Origin: JBPYFK01 sp051984675
GTDB lineage: Bacteria; Actinomycetota; Actinomycetes; Mycobacteriales; Pseudonocardiaceae
Reading direction: 5' to 3'
Length of the DNA: 64,000 bases
Assembly: GCA_051984675.1 (NCBI GenBank)
Contig: JBPYFK010000163.1
Location: 1 to 64,000 of the forward strand
This document shows, one piece after another, positions 8,027-16,189 of the stretch. Below the pieces are notes generated by a model. That model saw nothing but the letters and a program-made list of their open reading frames with translations, did not search any database and was not told the origin of the DNA. The first letter of the stretch is position 1. The number at the start of each line of letters is the position of its first letter. A program made the position numbers and the translations under genes.

Positions 8027-8827
8027 CTAGCGGCTCGCCACCCGCCGGTAGCGCGAGACCGCGAGTGGCAGGAACACAGCGATGATCAGCAGCGAGCACG
8101 CCACGGTGTAGGCGGTCGCGTGGTGAGACGGCCAGGTGTCCGGTGGCGGCATGTTCACCCGAACCGGGTTACCGAACAGCTGACGCACCGAGTCCGCCGC
8201 CGTGGTGATCGGGTTCCAGTCAGCGAACGCCCGTAGCGGTCCGGGCAAGGTCTGGCTGGACACGAACGCCGACGAGATGAACGTGACCGGGAAGAGCCAG
8301 ATCAGTCCGGCGCTCTGGGCCACCTCCACGCTGCGCGCCAGCAGCCCGATGAACACCCCCACCCAGGACATCGCGAACGCGAACAGCAGCAGGACCAGGT
8401 AGGCCAGCAGCGCGTCCACCACACTGCCCCGGATGCGCCAGCCGACCACCAGCCCGCACAACGACATGATCACCACTGTGAGCACGCTGACGACCAGGTC
8501 CGAGGTGGTTCGCCCCAGCAACACCGCCAGCCGGGACATCGGCAGCGAGCGGAACCGGTCGACGATGCCTTTCTGCAGGTCGTTGGCCAGTCCCGTGACG
8601 GTGAACGACGAGTTGAAGGCCACTGTCTGCACGAAGATGCCGGCGATCAGGAACTCTCGGTAGGACGCCCCGCCCAGGCTGCCGCCGAAGACGTAGGCGA
8701 ACAGCAGCACGAACATGACCGGCTGCACGGTGCCGGCCAGCAGCCAGTCCGGGTTGCGCTTGATGTTGACCAGGTTGCGCCACGCCACCACGCTGCCGTC
8801 CCGCATGCCCGCCGTGATGGCGTTCAC
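8027..8827 (-). CDS. ABC-2 type permease, DrrB-like
   Basis: 266 residues with six hydrophobic segments and the ABC-2 layout. The N-terminus (WRNLVNIKRNPDWLLAGTVQ), GGASYREFLIAGI and FRSLPMSRLAVL resemble daunorubicin-resistance DrrB proteins, which export drugs or lipids with a DrrA ATPase. The start codon overlaps the stop of the upstream ATPase gene by 4 bp (ATGA), so the two are translationally coupled. Substrate cannot be told from sequence. A lipid or antibiotic is typical. Confidence 0.85.
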   Translation of the reverse strand: MNAITAGMRDGSVVAWRNLVNIKRNPDWLLAGTVQPVMFVLLFAYVFGGSLGGASYREFLIAGIFVQTVAFNSSFTVTGLANDLQKGIVDRFRSLPMSRLAVLLGRTTSDLVVSVLTVVIMSLCGLVVGWRIRGSVVDALLAYLVLLLFAFAMSWVGVFIGLLARSVEVAQSAGLIWLFPVTFISSAFVSSQTLPGPLRAFADWNPITTAADSVRQLFGNPVRVNMPPPDTWPSHHATAYTVACSLLIIAVFLPLAVSRYRRVASR

Positions 8828-9867
8828 GACCTGACCTCCCGCTCTCGCGCGTTCGTCTCATCCTCACCAGGGGTGTCGTCCGCCGCTCGGTGCCCGGTCA
8901 ACGACAGGAACACGTCGTCCAGCGTCGGCCGGTGCAGCCCGACGTCCATCACCTCGACCCCGGCGGCGTCCAGCCGGCGTAACGCCTCGGTCAACGCCTT
9001 GGCGCCGGTGTCCACGACCACCCGCACCTGGCGGAGTTGCTCGGTGAGTTCCGGCTCACCGGAACCCACCTCGGCCACCACGCGCGCCGCCAGCGGCAGG
9101 TCGGCGTCCTTGGCGACGACGATTTCCAGGTGCTCGCCGCCGACCTGCATCTTCAGCTGATCGGCGGTGCCCCGTGCGATGACCCGGCCGCGGTCGATCA
9201 CCGCGATGGTGTCCGCCAACTGGTCTGCTTCTTCGAGGTACTGGGTGGTCAGCAACACGGTGGTGCCGTCCGCGACCAGGTCGCTGATGACGTTCCAGGT
9301 GTCCATCCGGCCGCGCGGGTCCAGCCCGGTGGTCGGCTCGTCGAGGATGACCACGGCTGGTTCGGCCACCAGCGCGCCGGCGAGGTCGAGCCGCCGGCGC
9401 ATCCCGCCGGAGTAGCCCTTGGACGGTCGGTCAGCGGCGTCTTCGAGCCGGAAGACGTCCAGCAGCCGGCGTGCTCGCGCGGTCGCGTCCGACCTGTTCA
9501 TCCCGTACAGGCGGCCGACCATGTAGAGGTTCTCGAAGCCGGTGAGGTTCTCGTCCACGGCCGCGTACTGTCCGGACAGGCCGATCGTGCGGCGGACCGC
9601 CTGCGGCTCGGCGAGGACGTCGCGACCCGCGACGAAGGCGCGCCCGGAGTCCGGGCGCAGCAACGTCGCCAGGATGCGCACCGTCGTGGTCTTGCCCGCT
9701 CCGTTCGGGCCGAGCAGCCCGAGCACCTGCCCTGCGGGGATCTCCAGATCCACGCCGTCCAGCGCACGGTTGCTGCCGAACGCCTTGACCAGGCCCTCGG
9801 CGACCAGGCCGGTCGACGCCGGTCCGGCCGAGACCGATCCGTCGGCGCTGATCACCGAACTGCCCAT
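8824..9867 (-). CDS. ABC transporter ATP-binding protein, DrrA-like
   Basis: 347 residues from ATG 9867 (GGAGGT ~9 nt upstream); a longer frame to 10005 is unsupported. Walker A GPNGAGKTTT, Q-loop around SGQYAAVDENLTG, signature YSGGMRRRLDLAGAL, Walker B VVILDEPTTGLD and TTQYLEEAD, with Gln in place of the usual H-loop His, are the DrrA pattern. The ~80-residue C-terminal region ending VGLHRPTLDDVFLSLTG is the DrrA-type extension. With the coupled permease it forms an exporter. It diverges from the fadE5-like gene across a ~350 bp intergenic region. Confidence 0.87.
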   Translation of the reverse strand: MGSSVISADGSVSAGPASTGLVAEGLVKAFGSNRALDGVDLEIPAGQVLGLLGPNGAGKTTTVRILATLLRPDSGRAFVAGRDVLAEPQAVRRTIGLSGQYAAVDENLTGFENLYMVGRLYGMNRSDATARARRLLDVFRLEDAADRPSKGYSGGMRRRLDLAGALVAEPAVVILDEPTTGLDPRGRMDTWNVISDLVADGTTVLLTTQYLEEADQLADTIAVIDRGRVIARGTADQLKMQVGGEHLEIVVAKDADLPLAARVVAEVGSGEPELTEQLRQVRVVVDTGAKALTEALRRLDAAGVEVMDVGLHRPTLDDVFLSLTGHRAADDTPGEDETNAREREVRS

Positions 9868-10219
9868 GCTGTTCGACCTCCGCCGATTCCGGGACGCACC
9901 GAATACCAGTCGTTGATACGAGCCGCTCGTCACCGTACGCGCGGACACCGACACCCGCCCTCGAATTTCCGCGCTCCCGCGATTCTCGGCCGGTTCCGGG
10001 CCCATCGGTGGTGGATCACCGCTGGTTACGGGCTTCTGGACACCGCCGTCGGCAATGTGACAGAGGCGCCCGCCACACGGGGTTCCTTGGCAGGGTTACC
10101 CACAAGTAATATTGTCTTGTTACCGGCGAGTAAGGGCGCTCCTCGACGTCTCCTGGCGACGTCTTCCGGGCAGCCCCCGCGCCCGCCTGGACCACACACG
10201 CAAGAGGGAGCCACACGCC
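9868..10219. promoter_or_regulatory. divergent intergenic region of the exporter and fadE5
   Basis: 352 bp without a gene. The right part is A+T-richer (around 10105-10120) and holds the shared 14-bp palindrome. A GAGGGAG ribosome-binding site at ~10204-10210 serves the fadE5-like ATG. I see no clear operator for the exporter operon. Confidence 0.5.
10120..10133. promoter_or_regulatory. putative TetR-type operator, copy 1 (fadE5 promoter)
   Basis: TTACCGGCGAGTAA. It matches the CTACTGGCGAGTAG elements at 21357 and 24621 in 11 of 14 positions, with the same GGCG centre and complementary arms. It lies ~87 bp upstream of the fadE5-like start, next to an A+T-rich segment. Binding by the TetR protein at 23821-24537 is inferred from the shared motif and gene content. 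Confidence 0.6.
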
Positions 10220-12064
10220 ATGGGGCATTACAAGAGCAACGTGCGCGACCTGGAGTTCAATCTCTTCGAGGTCTTCCGGGTGCAGGACCGACTGGGCACC
10301 GGTGCCTTCGAGCAGGCAGACGAGGACTCCGCGCGGGGCGTGCTCACCGAGCTGAACACCGTCGCCACCGGCCCGCTGGCCGAGTCCTTCGAGTCCGGTG
10401 ACCGCAACCCGGCCCAGTTCGACCCGAAGACGCACTCCGTCACGCTGGACGAGGCGTTCAAGAAGTCCTACCAGGCCGTGTGGGACGGCGAATGGTGGCG
10501 GCTCGGGCTGCCGGACGAGCTCGGCGGCTTCGGTATCCCGCCCACCGTCCAGTGGTCGGCCGCCGAGCTGATGCTCGGTTCCAACCCGGCGGCCTTCATG
10601 TACATGGCCGGTCCGAACTTCGCCACGATCCTGTGGCGCAACGGCACCGAGGAGCAGCGGCACTGGGCCGAGCTGATGATCGAGCGGGCCTGGGGCGCCA
10701 CCATGGTGCTGACCGAGCCGGACGCGGGCTCCGACGTGGGTGCGGGCCGCACCAAGGCGGTCCAGCAGGAGGATGGCTCCTGGCACCTGGACGGCGTGAA
10801 GCGGTTCATCACCTCCGGTGACCAGGACATGACCGAGAACATCATGCACCTGGTGCTGGCCCGGCCGGAGGCTCCCGGTGTGGAGCCCAAGGCGGGCACC
10901 AAGGGCCTGAGCCTGTTCCTGGTACCGAAGTTCCACTTCGACTCGAAGACCGGTGAACCGGGTGAGCGCAACGGCGCCTTCGTCACCAACGTCGAGCACA
11001 AGATGGGCCTGAACCAGTCCGCCACCTGCGAGCTGACCTTCGGCCAGCACGGTGTCCCGGCCAAGGGCTGGCTGCTCGGCGACGTGCACGACGGCATCGC
11101 ACAGATGTTCCAGGTCATCGAGTACGCCCGGATGATGGTGGGGACCAAGGCCATCGGCACGCTGTCCACCGGCTACCTCAACGCCCTGGAGTACGCCAAG
11201 GAGCGCGTGCAGGGCGCCGACCTCACCCAGGCGATGGACAAGACAGCCCCGCGCGTGCCGATCACCCGTCACCCGGACGTGCGGCGCATCCTGATGCTGC
11301 AGAAGGCGTACGCCGAGGGCCTGCGCGCGGTCTACCTCTACACCGCGACCTACCAGGACCAGATCGCGCAGGGCAAGGTGACCGGCGAGGACATCAGCGT
11401 GGCGGAGAAGGTCAACGACCTGCTGCTGCCGATCGTCAAGGGTGTCGGCTCCGAGCGGGCCTACGAGATGCTCACCCACTCGTTGCAGACCCTGGGTGGC
11501 TCGGGCTTCCTGCAGGACTACCCGATCGAGCAGTACATCCGGGACGCCAAGATCGACAGCCTGTACGAGGGCACCACGGCGATCCAGGCACAGGACTTCT
11601 TCTTCCGCAAGATCGTCAAGGACAACGGCGCGGCTCTCGGGCACGTGGCCGGCGAGCTGCAGAACTTCCTGCAGGACGCCAACGCCGACGGTCGGCTGAA
11701 GGAGGAGCGGGCCGCGCTGGGCACCGCGCTGGACGACGTCCAGGCGATGCTCGGCACGCTGATCGGCTACGCCACCTCGGCGGCCGAGGACGTCCGCAAC
11801 ATCTACAAGGTCGGTCAGCACGCCGTGTCGCTGCTGATGGCCACCGGTGACCTGCTCGTCGGCTGGCTGCTCACGCGGCAGGCCGAGATCGCGCTGGCCG
11901 CGCTGGACGGCGGCGTCTCGGCCAAGGACGAGGCGTTCTACCAGGGCAAGGTCGCGGTGGCCCGGTTCTTCACCAAGAACGTGCTGCCCGAGCTGGGTTC
12001 GCGCCGCAAGGTCATCGAGGCCGCGGACCTGTCGCTGATGGACCTCGACGAGTCCGTGTTCTGA
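10220..12064 (+). CDS. fadE5: acyl-CoA dehydrogenase, FadE5-like
   Basis: 614 residues from ATG 10220; the frame is open further upstream but the GAGGGAG site and the family N-terminus MGHYKSNVRDLEFNLFEVF fix the start. It has the acyl-CoA dehydrogenase fold with an extra C-terminal helical domain, as in FadE5: LTEPDAGSDVGAG and FITSGDQDMTENI in the middle region, and LGGSGFLQDYPIEQYIRDAK in the C-terminal half. It oxidises acyl-CoA to 2-enoyl-CoA using FAD, the first step of beta-oxidation. In mycobacteria fadE5 sits beside fadA2-fabG4-htdX; here those genes lie 8-12 kb to the right but share the promoter palindrome. A strong terminator follows. Confidence 0.88.
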   Translation: MGHYKSNVRDLEFNLFEVFRVQDRLGTGAFEQADEDSARGVLTELNTVATGPLAESFESGDRNPAQFDPKTHSVTLDEAFKKSYQAVWDGEWWRLGLPDELGGFGIPPTVQWSAAELMLGSNPAAFMYMAGPNFATILWRNGTEEQRHWAELMIERAWGATMVLTEPDAGSDVGAGRTKAVQQEDGSWHLDGVKRFITSGDQDMTENIMHLVLARPEAPGVEPKAGTKGLSLFLVPKFHFDSKTGEPGERNGAFVTNVEHKMGLNQSATCELTFGQHGVPAKGWLLGDVHDGIAQMFQVIEYARMMVGTKAIGTLSTGYLNALEYAKERVQGADLTQAMDKTAPRVPITRHPDVRRILMLQKAYAEGLRAVYLYTATYQDQIAQGKVTGEDISVAEKVNDLLLPIVKGVGSERAYEMLTHSLQTLGGSGFLQDYPIEQYIRDAKIDSLYEGTTAIQAQDFFFRKIVKDNGAALGHVAGELQNFLQDANADGRLKEERAALGTALDDVQAMLGTLIGYATSAAEDVRNIYKVGQHAVSLLMATGDLLVGWLLTRQAEIALAALDGGVSAKDEAFYQGKVAVARFFTKNVLPELGSRRKVIEAADLSLMDLDESVF

Positions 12065-12079
12065 CGAACCGCGAGCGAG

Positions 12080-12113
12080 AAAGGGCAGGTGGGAGACTTC
12101 CCACCTGCCCTTT
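12080..12113. terminator. bidirectional terminator
   Basis: A perfect 15-bp stem, AAAGGGCAGGTGGGA (12080-12094) with TCCCACCTGCCCTTT (12099-12113), and a GACT loop. It ends in TTTT on the + strand, between convergent fadE5 and alcohol dehydrogenase genes. Confidence 0.9.
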
Positions 12114-12124
12114 TCGGTTTCGGG

Positions 12125-13162
12125 TCAGGGCCGGACCAGCACCTTCAGCGCCTTGCGCTCGGCCATCTCCCGGTAGCCGTCCGGCACGTGGTCCAAGTCG
12201 ACCGCGCGGTCGAACACCCGGGACGGGTCGACCTTGCCGGAGAGCACGTCCGGCAGCAGCTCCGGGATGTAGGTGCGGGCCGGGGCCACCCCGCCGCGCA
12301 GCGAGACGTTGCGCATGAACAGTTCCCGGACGTCGACACCCTCGCCGTCCTGCGGCACGCCGACGTACCCGACTCCGCCGCCGTCCCGGACGATCCGCAG
12401 CGCCGTGCGCAGGGACTCGCCCGTGCCGACGCACTCCAGCACGGCGTGCGCGCCCTGGCCGCCGGTGAGGTCACGGACCCGCTCGACGGCCTCGTCCCCG
12501 CGCTCCGGCACGACATCGGTGGCGCCGAAGGAGCGGGCGATGTCGGTCCGCACCTCGTGCCGTCCGAGGATCACGATCCGGTCCGCGCCCAGCCGCCGCG
12601 CGGCGAGCACACCGGACAGCCCGACCGCGCCGTCGCCGACCACGGCCACCGTCTGGCCAGGCCGGACTCCGGCGGACACCGCGGCGTGGTGGCCGGTGGG
12701 AAAGACGTCGGCGAGCGTCAGCAGACCGGGCAGCAGCTCGTGGTCCGGCTCGACTGGAAGCTTGACCAGCGTGCCGTCCGCGTGCGGGACCCGCACTGCC
12801 TCGCCCTGCGCCCCGTCCGAGCCGGGCGTGCCACCCCACACGCCACCGTCCACACAGGACGTTGTCAGTCCCTCGCTGCAAAACTCGCAGCTGCCGTCGG
12901 ACCAGGTGAACGGCGCCACGACCAGGTCGCCCGTGGACACGCCAGCGACGGCCGAACCGGTTTCCTCGACCACGCCGACGAACTCGTGCCCGATCCGGCT
13001 GCTGCCCTGGTCGGCTTCCCGCTTCCGGTACGGCCAGAGGTCGCTGCCGCAGATGCAGGTGAGCACGACGCGGACAACCGCGTCGGTGGGAGCCACCAGT
13101 TTCGGGTCCGGGACCTGTTCGACCCGAACGTCACCGGCGCCGTGAATCACAGTTGCGCGCAC
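12125..13162 (-). CDS. zinc-dependent alcohol dehydrogenase (MDR family)
   Basis: 345 residues from GTG 13162, chosen for AAGGAG six nt upstream. Catalytic zinc motifs are LTCICGSDLWPY and GHEFVGVVE. The structural-zinc lobe is reduced (SCEFCSEGLTTSC, three Cys visible). The NAD(P) fold has VAVVGDGAVGLSGVLAARRLGA. It belongs to the medium-chain dehydrogenases acting on alcohols or aldehydes. Substrate is unknown. It is a single gene, convergent with fadE5 and following the VanW-type gene's terminator. Confidence 0.82.
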   Translation of the reverse strand: MRATVIHGAGDVRVEQVPDPKLVAPTDAVVRVVLTCICGSDLWPYRKREADQGSSRIGHEFVGVVEETGSAVAGVSTGDLVVAPFTWSDGSCEFCSEGLTTSCVDGGVWGGTPGSDGAQGEAVRVPHADGTLVKLPVEPDHELLPGLLTLADVFPTGHHAAVSAGVRPGQTVAVVGDGAVGLSGVLAARRLGADRIVILGRHEVRTDIARSFGATDVVPERGDEAVERVRDLTGGQGAHAVLECVGTGESLRTALRIVRDGGGVGYVGVPQDGEGVDVRELFMRNVSLRGGVAPARTYIPELLPDVLSGKVDPSRVFDRAVDLDHVPDGYREMAERKALKVLVRP

Positions 13163-13258
13163 GTGGAACTCCTTAAGCGAGTAAGACTTCACTACGTCCG
13201 ACGCGCCACCGCGTCCGCACATTCCGATGTGGACATGTGGGAAAACCCACCAAACAGA

Positions 13259-13289
13259 CGACGGCCCTCCCGTAGCGGGAGGGCCGTCG
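13259..13289 (-). terminator. terminator of the VanW-family gene
   Basis: A 14-bp perfect stem, CGACGGCCCTCCCG (13259-13272) and CGGGAGGGCCGTCG (13276-13289), with a 3-nt loop, 14 nt after the stop codon. On the minus strand it is followed by a T-rich stretch (TCTGTTT). Confidence 0.8.
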
Positions 13290-13302
13290 CGTCCTTCCGG
13301 GC

Positions 13303-15519
13303 TCAGTGTGGCGGCGGGGGTCCCGGGGGCGGGGGCGGGCAGTGCACGATCGGCTCCGGGTCGTACACCACCTTCCGCGGCTCCTCCGTGATCACCTGGT
13401 TGTTCGCCAGCACCCGGAGAATCCGCTGGTCATACACCGTGAACCCGGGCTCGCCCGGAGTCTCGCTGCACGGCTGGCCCGGCGGGATGACCTCCTGGTT
13501 GGGCGGTGTGGGGTTGCTCGGCGGGCTCGTCTTCGACTGCACGTCGTAGGTCTTCGTGCCCCAGAACCGCACAGTGATCGACTGCGGAGTCCAGATGGTC
13601 TGGATCATGATGCCGGTAGGCGAGGTGTTCTTGAACTTCACGTCGATCTCGCTCTTGCCGTCCGGGTCCTGCCAGACGGTGGCTTCCCGACCCATCGGGT
13701 AACGCTTGATGTAGAAGCTGTGCTCCTTGTGCTCGACATCCTGCATGCCGGCGAAGTACTCGGTGTTGAACAACGTCGTGGCGAACTGCGAGATCCCGCC
13801 GCCGACTTCGCGTCCCGGGCGGCCGTTCTCGATGACGCCGGACTCGACGTAGCCCTGCGGCACACCGCGCGGACCGGTGTAGCCGTTCAGGCTGAACGAA
13901 TCGCCGGGCTTGATGAGCGCGCCGTTGACCTGATCCGCGACCCGGTGGATGTTCACACCCGATGCCTGCTCGAAACCGCCGGTGGTGAACTCGCTGACCG
14001 GTTCCTTGATGCCGAGCGCGTTGGCCTGGTCGGTGGTGAACCGTGCCGGCTGCGGCTGGTACAGCGCCGGAACCGTGCGGTTGCCGGTCTGCTTCAGCAC
14101 ATCCGCGACGTGCTCAAGACTCTTGTTCCAGTCCACGCCGTAGCCGTCGACCGACGGGTGCACCGCCGGCTGGCCGTTGTCCAGGACGACCTGCGCGTCG
14201 ACGCTCGGGCGCTCGGTGCTGGCCAACTGCGGTCGCGCGGCGGCGATCAGCGCCGGAACGTCCACAGTGGACGACAACCCGCCCCTGCCGTCCGGCGCGA
14301 AGTGCAGGGCGCCTGCGATCACCTCCGGGGGCAGCGTTGCGACCTTGCCCTGCTCTCCGGTCACGGTCACCGGGCCGGACACGGCAGGCTGGGCGACCTG
14401 CGTCAACGCCTGCTGGACGCCCTGCGGAGTGGTGCTCACAGGCTGCTCGGCGAAGGGCACGTCCACGGGCTGGCCGGTGGCCCAATGCAGCACGATGAGG
14501 CTCGTCGCCTGCGCCATGTCGACGGTTCGGCCGCTGACCGGCCCAACGGCGACCGGTCGGGTCCCCTGGAAGGTGATCCCGCCTTCCACCGGCTGGCGGT
14601 TCAGCTTCGACACGACCTGATGCAGCGCCACCGCGACCTGCGCACGGTCACCACGGCTGACCGGGGCCACCTCGTGCGTGCTGAAGAACGACGTCAGCCG
14701 GGTGATCGGGTTCAGGGGCTGGGCACCGGCCTGCTCGATGGTCGCTTCCCAGTCCATGGTCAACCCGGAAGTCTGCGGGTTGATCGTCGCCGTGGCGTCC
14801 CCGGCCCGCACCACCACGGGCCTGTTGTTCAGGTGCGGCCCGAGCTGCTGCTGGAGCTTCTGCTCGGCGGCGGTCTTGCTCATCCCGCCGATCTCGACAC
14901 CCGCGACGACCGTGCCGCGCGGGACGTCGCCGGCGCTCATCACCAGGTCACCGACGTAGAGCAGACCGAACACGGCCGCCGCGATACCGGCGGTCACCGC
15001 CGCCCGGAAGGCCGTGCTGCGCCGGCCTGCGCCGCCGTCACCCGAGCCGCTCCCGCCGCCGAAGTCGGTCCAGGTGGGCGGTTCCGGCGGTTGGACCGGC
15101 GGTTCCGGCGGGCGGGCGCTGGTCTCCCACGGCGGGAGCCCGGTTGCGCCGGAGTAGACGTTGCCGACGATCGGCGGGATCGTCTGCGTGCGCTCGGCGT
15201 CGGACTCGGGTGCGGACCCGCTCACGTACGGCTGGCCCGCTGATCCGACCGGACCTGCCGGCTGCGCCGCGAGCGGAACCGGGGAGATCTCGATCGTGTG
15301 GTCCGCGCGGGCCTGTGCGGCTTCGGTCCGTACCTCACCGACGGGCTGGGCCGCGTTGCCAGGCGAGGCGTCGTCGGCAGGCTGGGCCGCGTTGGCAGGC
15401 TCGCGGCCGTTGGTCGGGTCGGCAGCCGGTTGGCGATGGATCGCTGGTCTGGTCGGCTGGTCCGCGTTGACGCCGGAACCCGACCTCGGCTGGCTGGGGG
15501 TGTCGTAGTCCTCCGGCAC
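13303..15519 (-). CDS. VanW-family membrane-anchored peptidoglycan-binding-type protein
   Basis: 738 residues from a GTG at 15519 (AGAGGAAG upstream). Residues 1-165 are a Pro/Ala/Gln-rich, presumably cytoplasmic segment. One membrane helix lies at ~172-190 (AVTAGIAAAVFGLLYVGDLV). Then follow two PG_binding_4-like repeats (~200-420, with GMSKTAAEQKL) and a VanW domain (~530-660; FSLNGYTGPRGVPQGYVESG, GGGISQFATTLFNTEYFAGM). It ends in a G5-like segment and a poly-Pro tail. The family includes YoaR and VanW and is associated with cell walls, but the reaction is unproven. The protein is probably anchored with its domains outside the membrane. Confidence 0.85.
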   Translation of the reverse strand: MPEDYDTPSQPRSGSGVNADQPTRPAIHRQPAADPTNGREPANAAQPADDASPGNAAQPVGEVRTEAAQARADHTIEISPVPLAAQPAGPVGSAGQPYVSGSAPESDAERTQTIPPIVGNVYSGATGLPPWETSARPPEPPVQPPEPPTWTDFGGGSGSGDGGAGRRSTAFRAAVTAGIAAAVFGLLYVGDLVMSAGDVPRGTVVAGVEIGGMSKTAAEQKLQQQLGPHLNNRPVVVRAGDATATINPQTSGLTMDWEATIEQAGAQPLNPITRLTSFFSTHEVAPVSRGDRAQVAVALHQVVSKLNRQPVEGGITFQGTRPVAVGPVSGRTVDMAQATSLIVLHWATGQPVDVPFAEQPVSTTPQGVQQALTQVAQPAVSGPVTVTGEQGKVATLPPEVIAGALHFAPDGRGGLSSTVDVPALIAAARPQLASTERPSVDAQVVLDNGQPAVHPSVDGYGVDWNKSLEHVADVLKQTGNRTVPALYQPQPARFTTDQANALGIKEPVSEFTTGGFEQASGVNIHRVADQVNGALIKPGDSFSLNGYTGPRGVPQGYVESGVIENGRPGREVGGGISQFATTLFNTEYFAGMQDVEHKEHSFYIKRYPMGREATVWQDPDGKSEIDVKFKNTSPTGIMIQTIWTPQSITVRFWGTKTYDVQSKTSPPSNPTPPNQEVIPPGQPCSETPGEPGFTVYDQRILRVLANNQVITEEPRKVVYDPEPIVHCPPPPPGPPPPH

Positions 15520-15781
15520 CGCTTCCTCTTACTTCCTCAGTCGTGCGTAGTCAACAGCCCACGGCAGCCCGCCACCTGATGCGAAGACCCATCCGGGTCG
15601 CACTGCCGGTCTTATCTGGACTCATCGGAACCCGCGGATACGTCGTTTCACCCGCGGCCCGCCAGTTGTGGCGAAGTGCACACCACCCGCGCACTGGAGA
15701 GTCGTTTCGTCGCTGATCGTCGTCGGACGGGAACTGATCGGACTGGAACGGGGAATAAGAGTGTGGCCTGGTACGACCGGC

Positions 15782-16102
15782 TTACAGGTACAAACCGGTC
15801 CCGTGCTCGGTGCGCTCACTGGCAACCGCGTGCAGGTCGCGTTCCCGCATCACCAGGTAGGACGTGCCCTGCACCTCAACTTCGTACTGATCCTCCGGGT
15901 TGAACAGCACCTGGTCACCCACTTTGACGCTGCGCACGTGGCTGCCCACACCGAAGACCTCGCCCCAGAGCAGCCGCTTGGCCACCTGGGCAGTCGCCGG
16001 GATGACGATCCCACCGCTGCTGCGGCGCTCCCCGGACTCCTGCGAGATCCGTACCATGACCCGGTCATGCAGCATCTGGATCTCAAGCTTGGCATCGGTC
16101 AC
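15782..16102 (-). CDS. GroES-like (Cpn10 family) protein
   Basis: 106 residues from GTG 16102. The start is preceded by TAAACT six nt upstream and no ribosome-binding site, so the mRNA is probably leaderless. The sequence follows the Cpn10 barrel: LHDRVMVRISQESGERRSSG, IVIPATAQ, EVFGVGSHVRSVKVGDQVLF, and a DLHAV end. The mobile loop is present but unlike that of canonical GroES. It stands alone without groEL and lies downstream of the NHL/thioredoxin gene on the same strand. It is a second, divergent co-chaperonin of the kind many actinobacteria carry; its partner is unknown. Confidence 0.75.
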   Translation of the reverse strand: MTDAKLEIQMLHDRVMVRISQESGERRSSGGIVIPATAQVAKRLLWGEVFGVGSHVRSVKVGDQVLFNPEDQYEVEVQGTSYLVMRERDLHAVASERTEHGTGLYL

Positions 16103-16189
16103 CCGAGAAGTTTACTCGGTCGCCCGACAGGGGTCCGCCACCAGGCTGGTTCTGTAGTCACCAACCTCACCTGCCGGTGTAACCGTCGG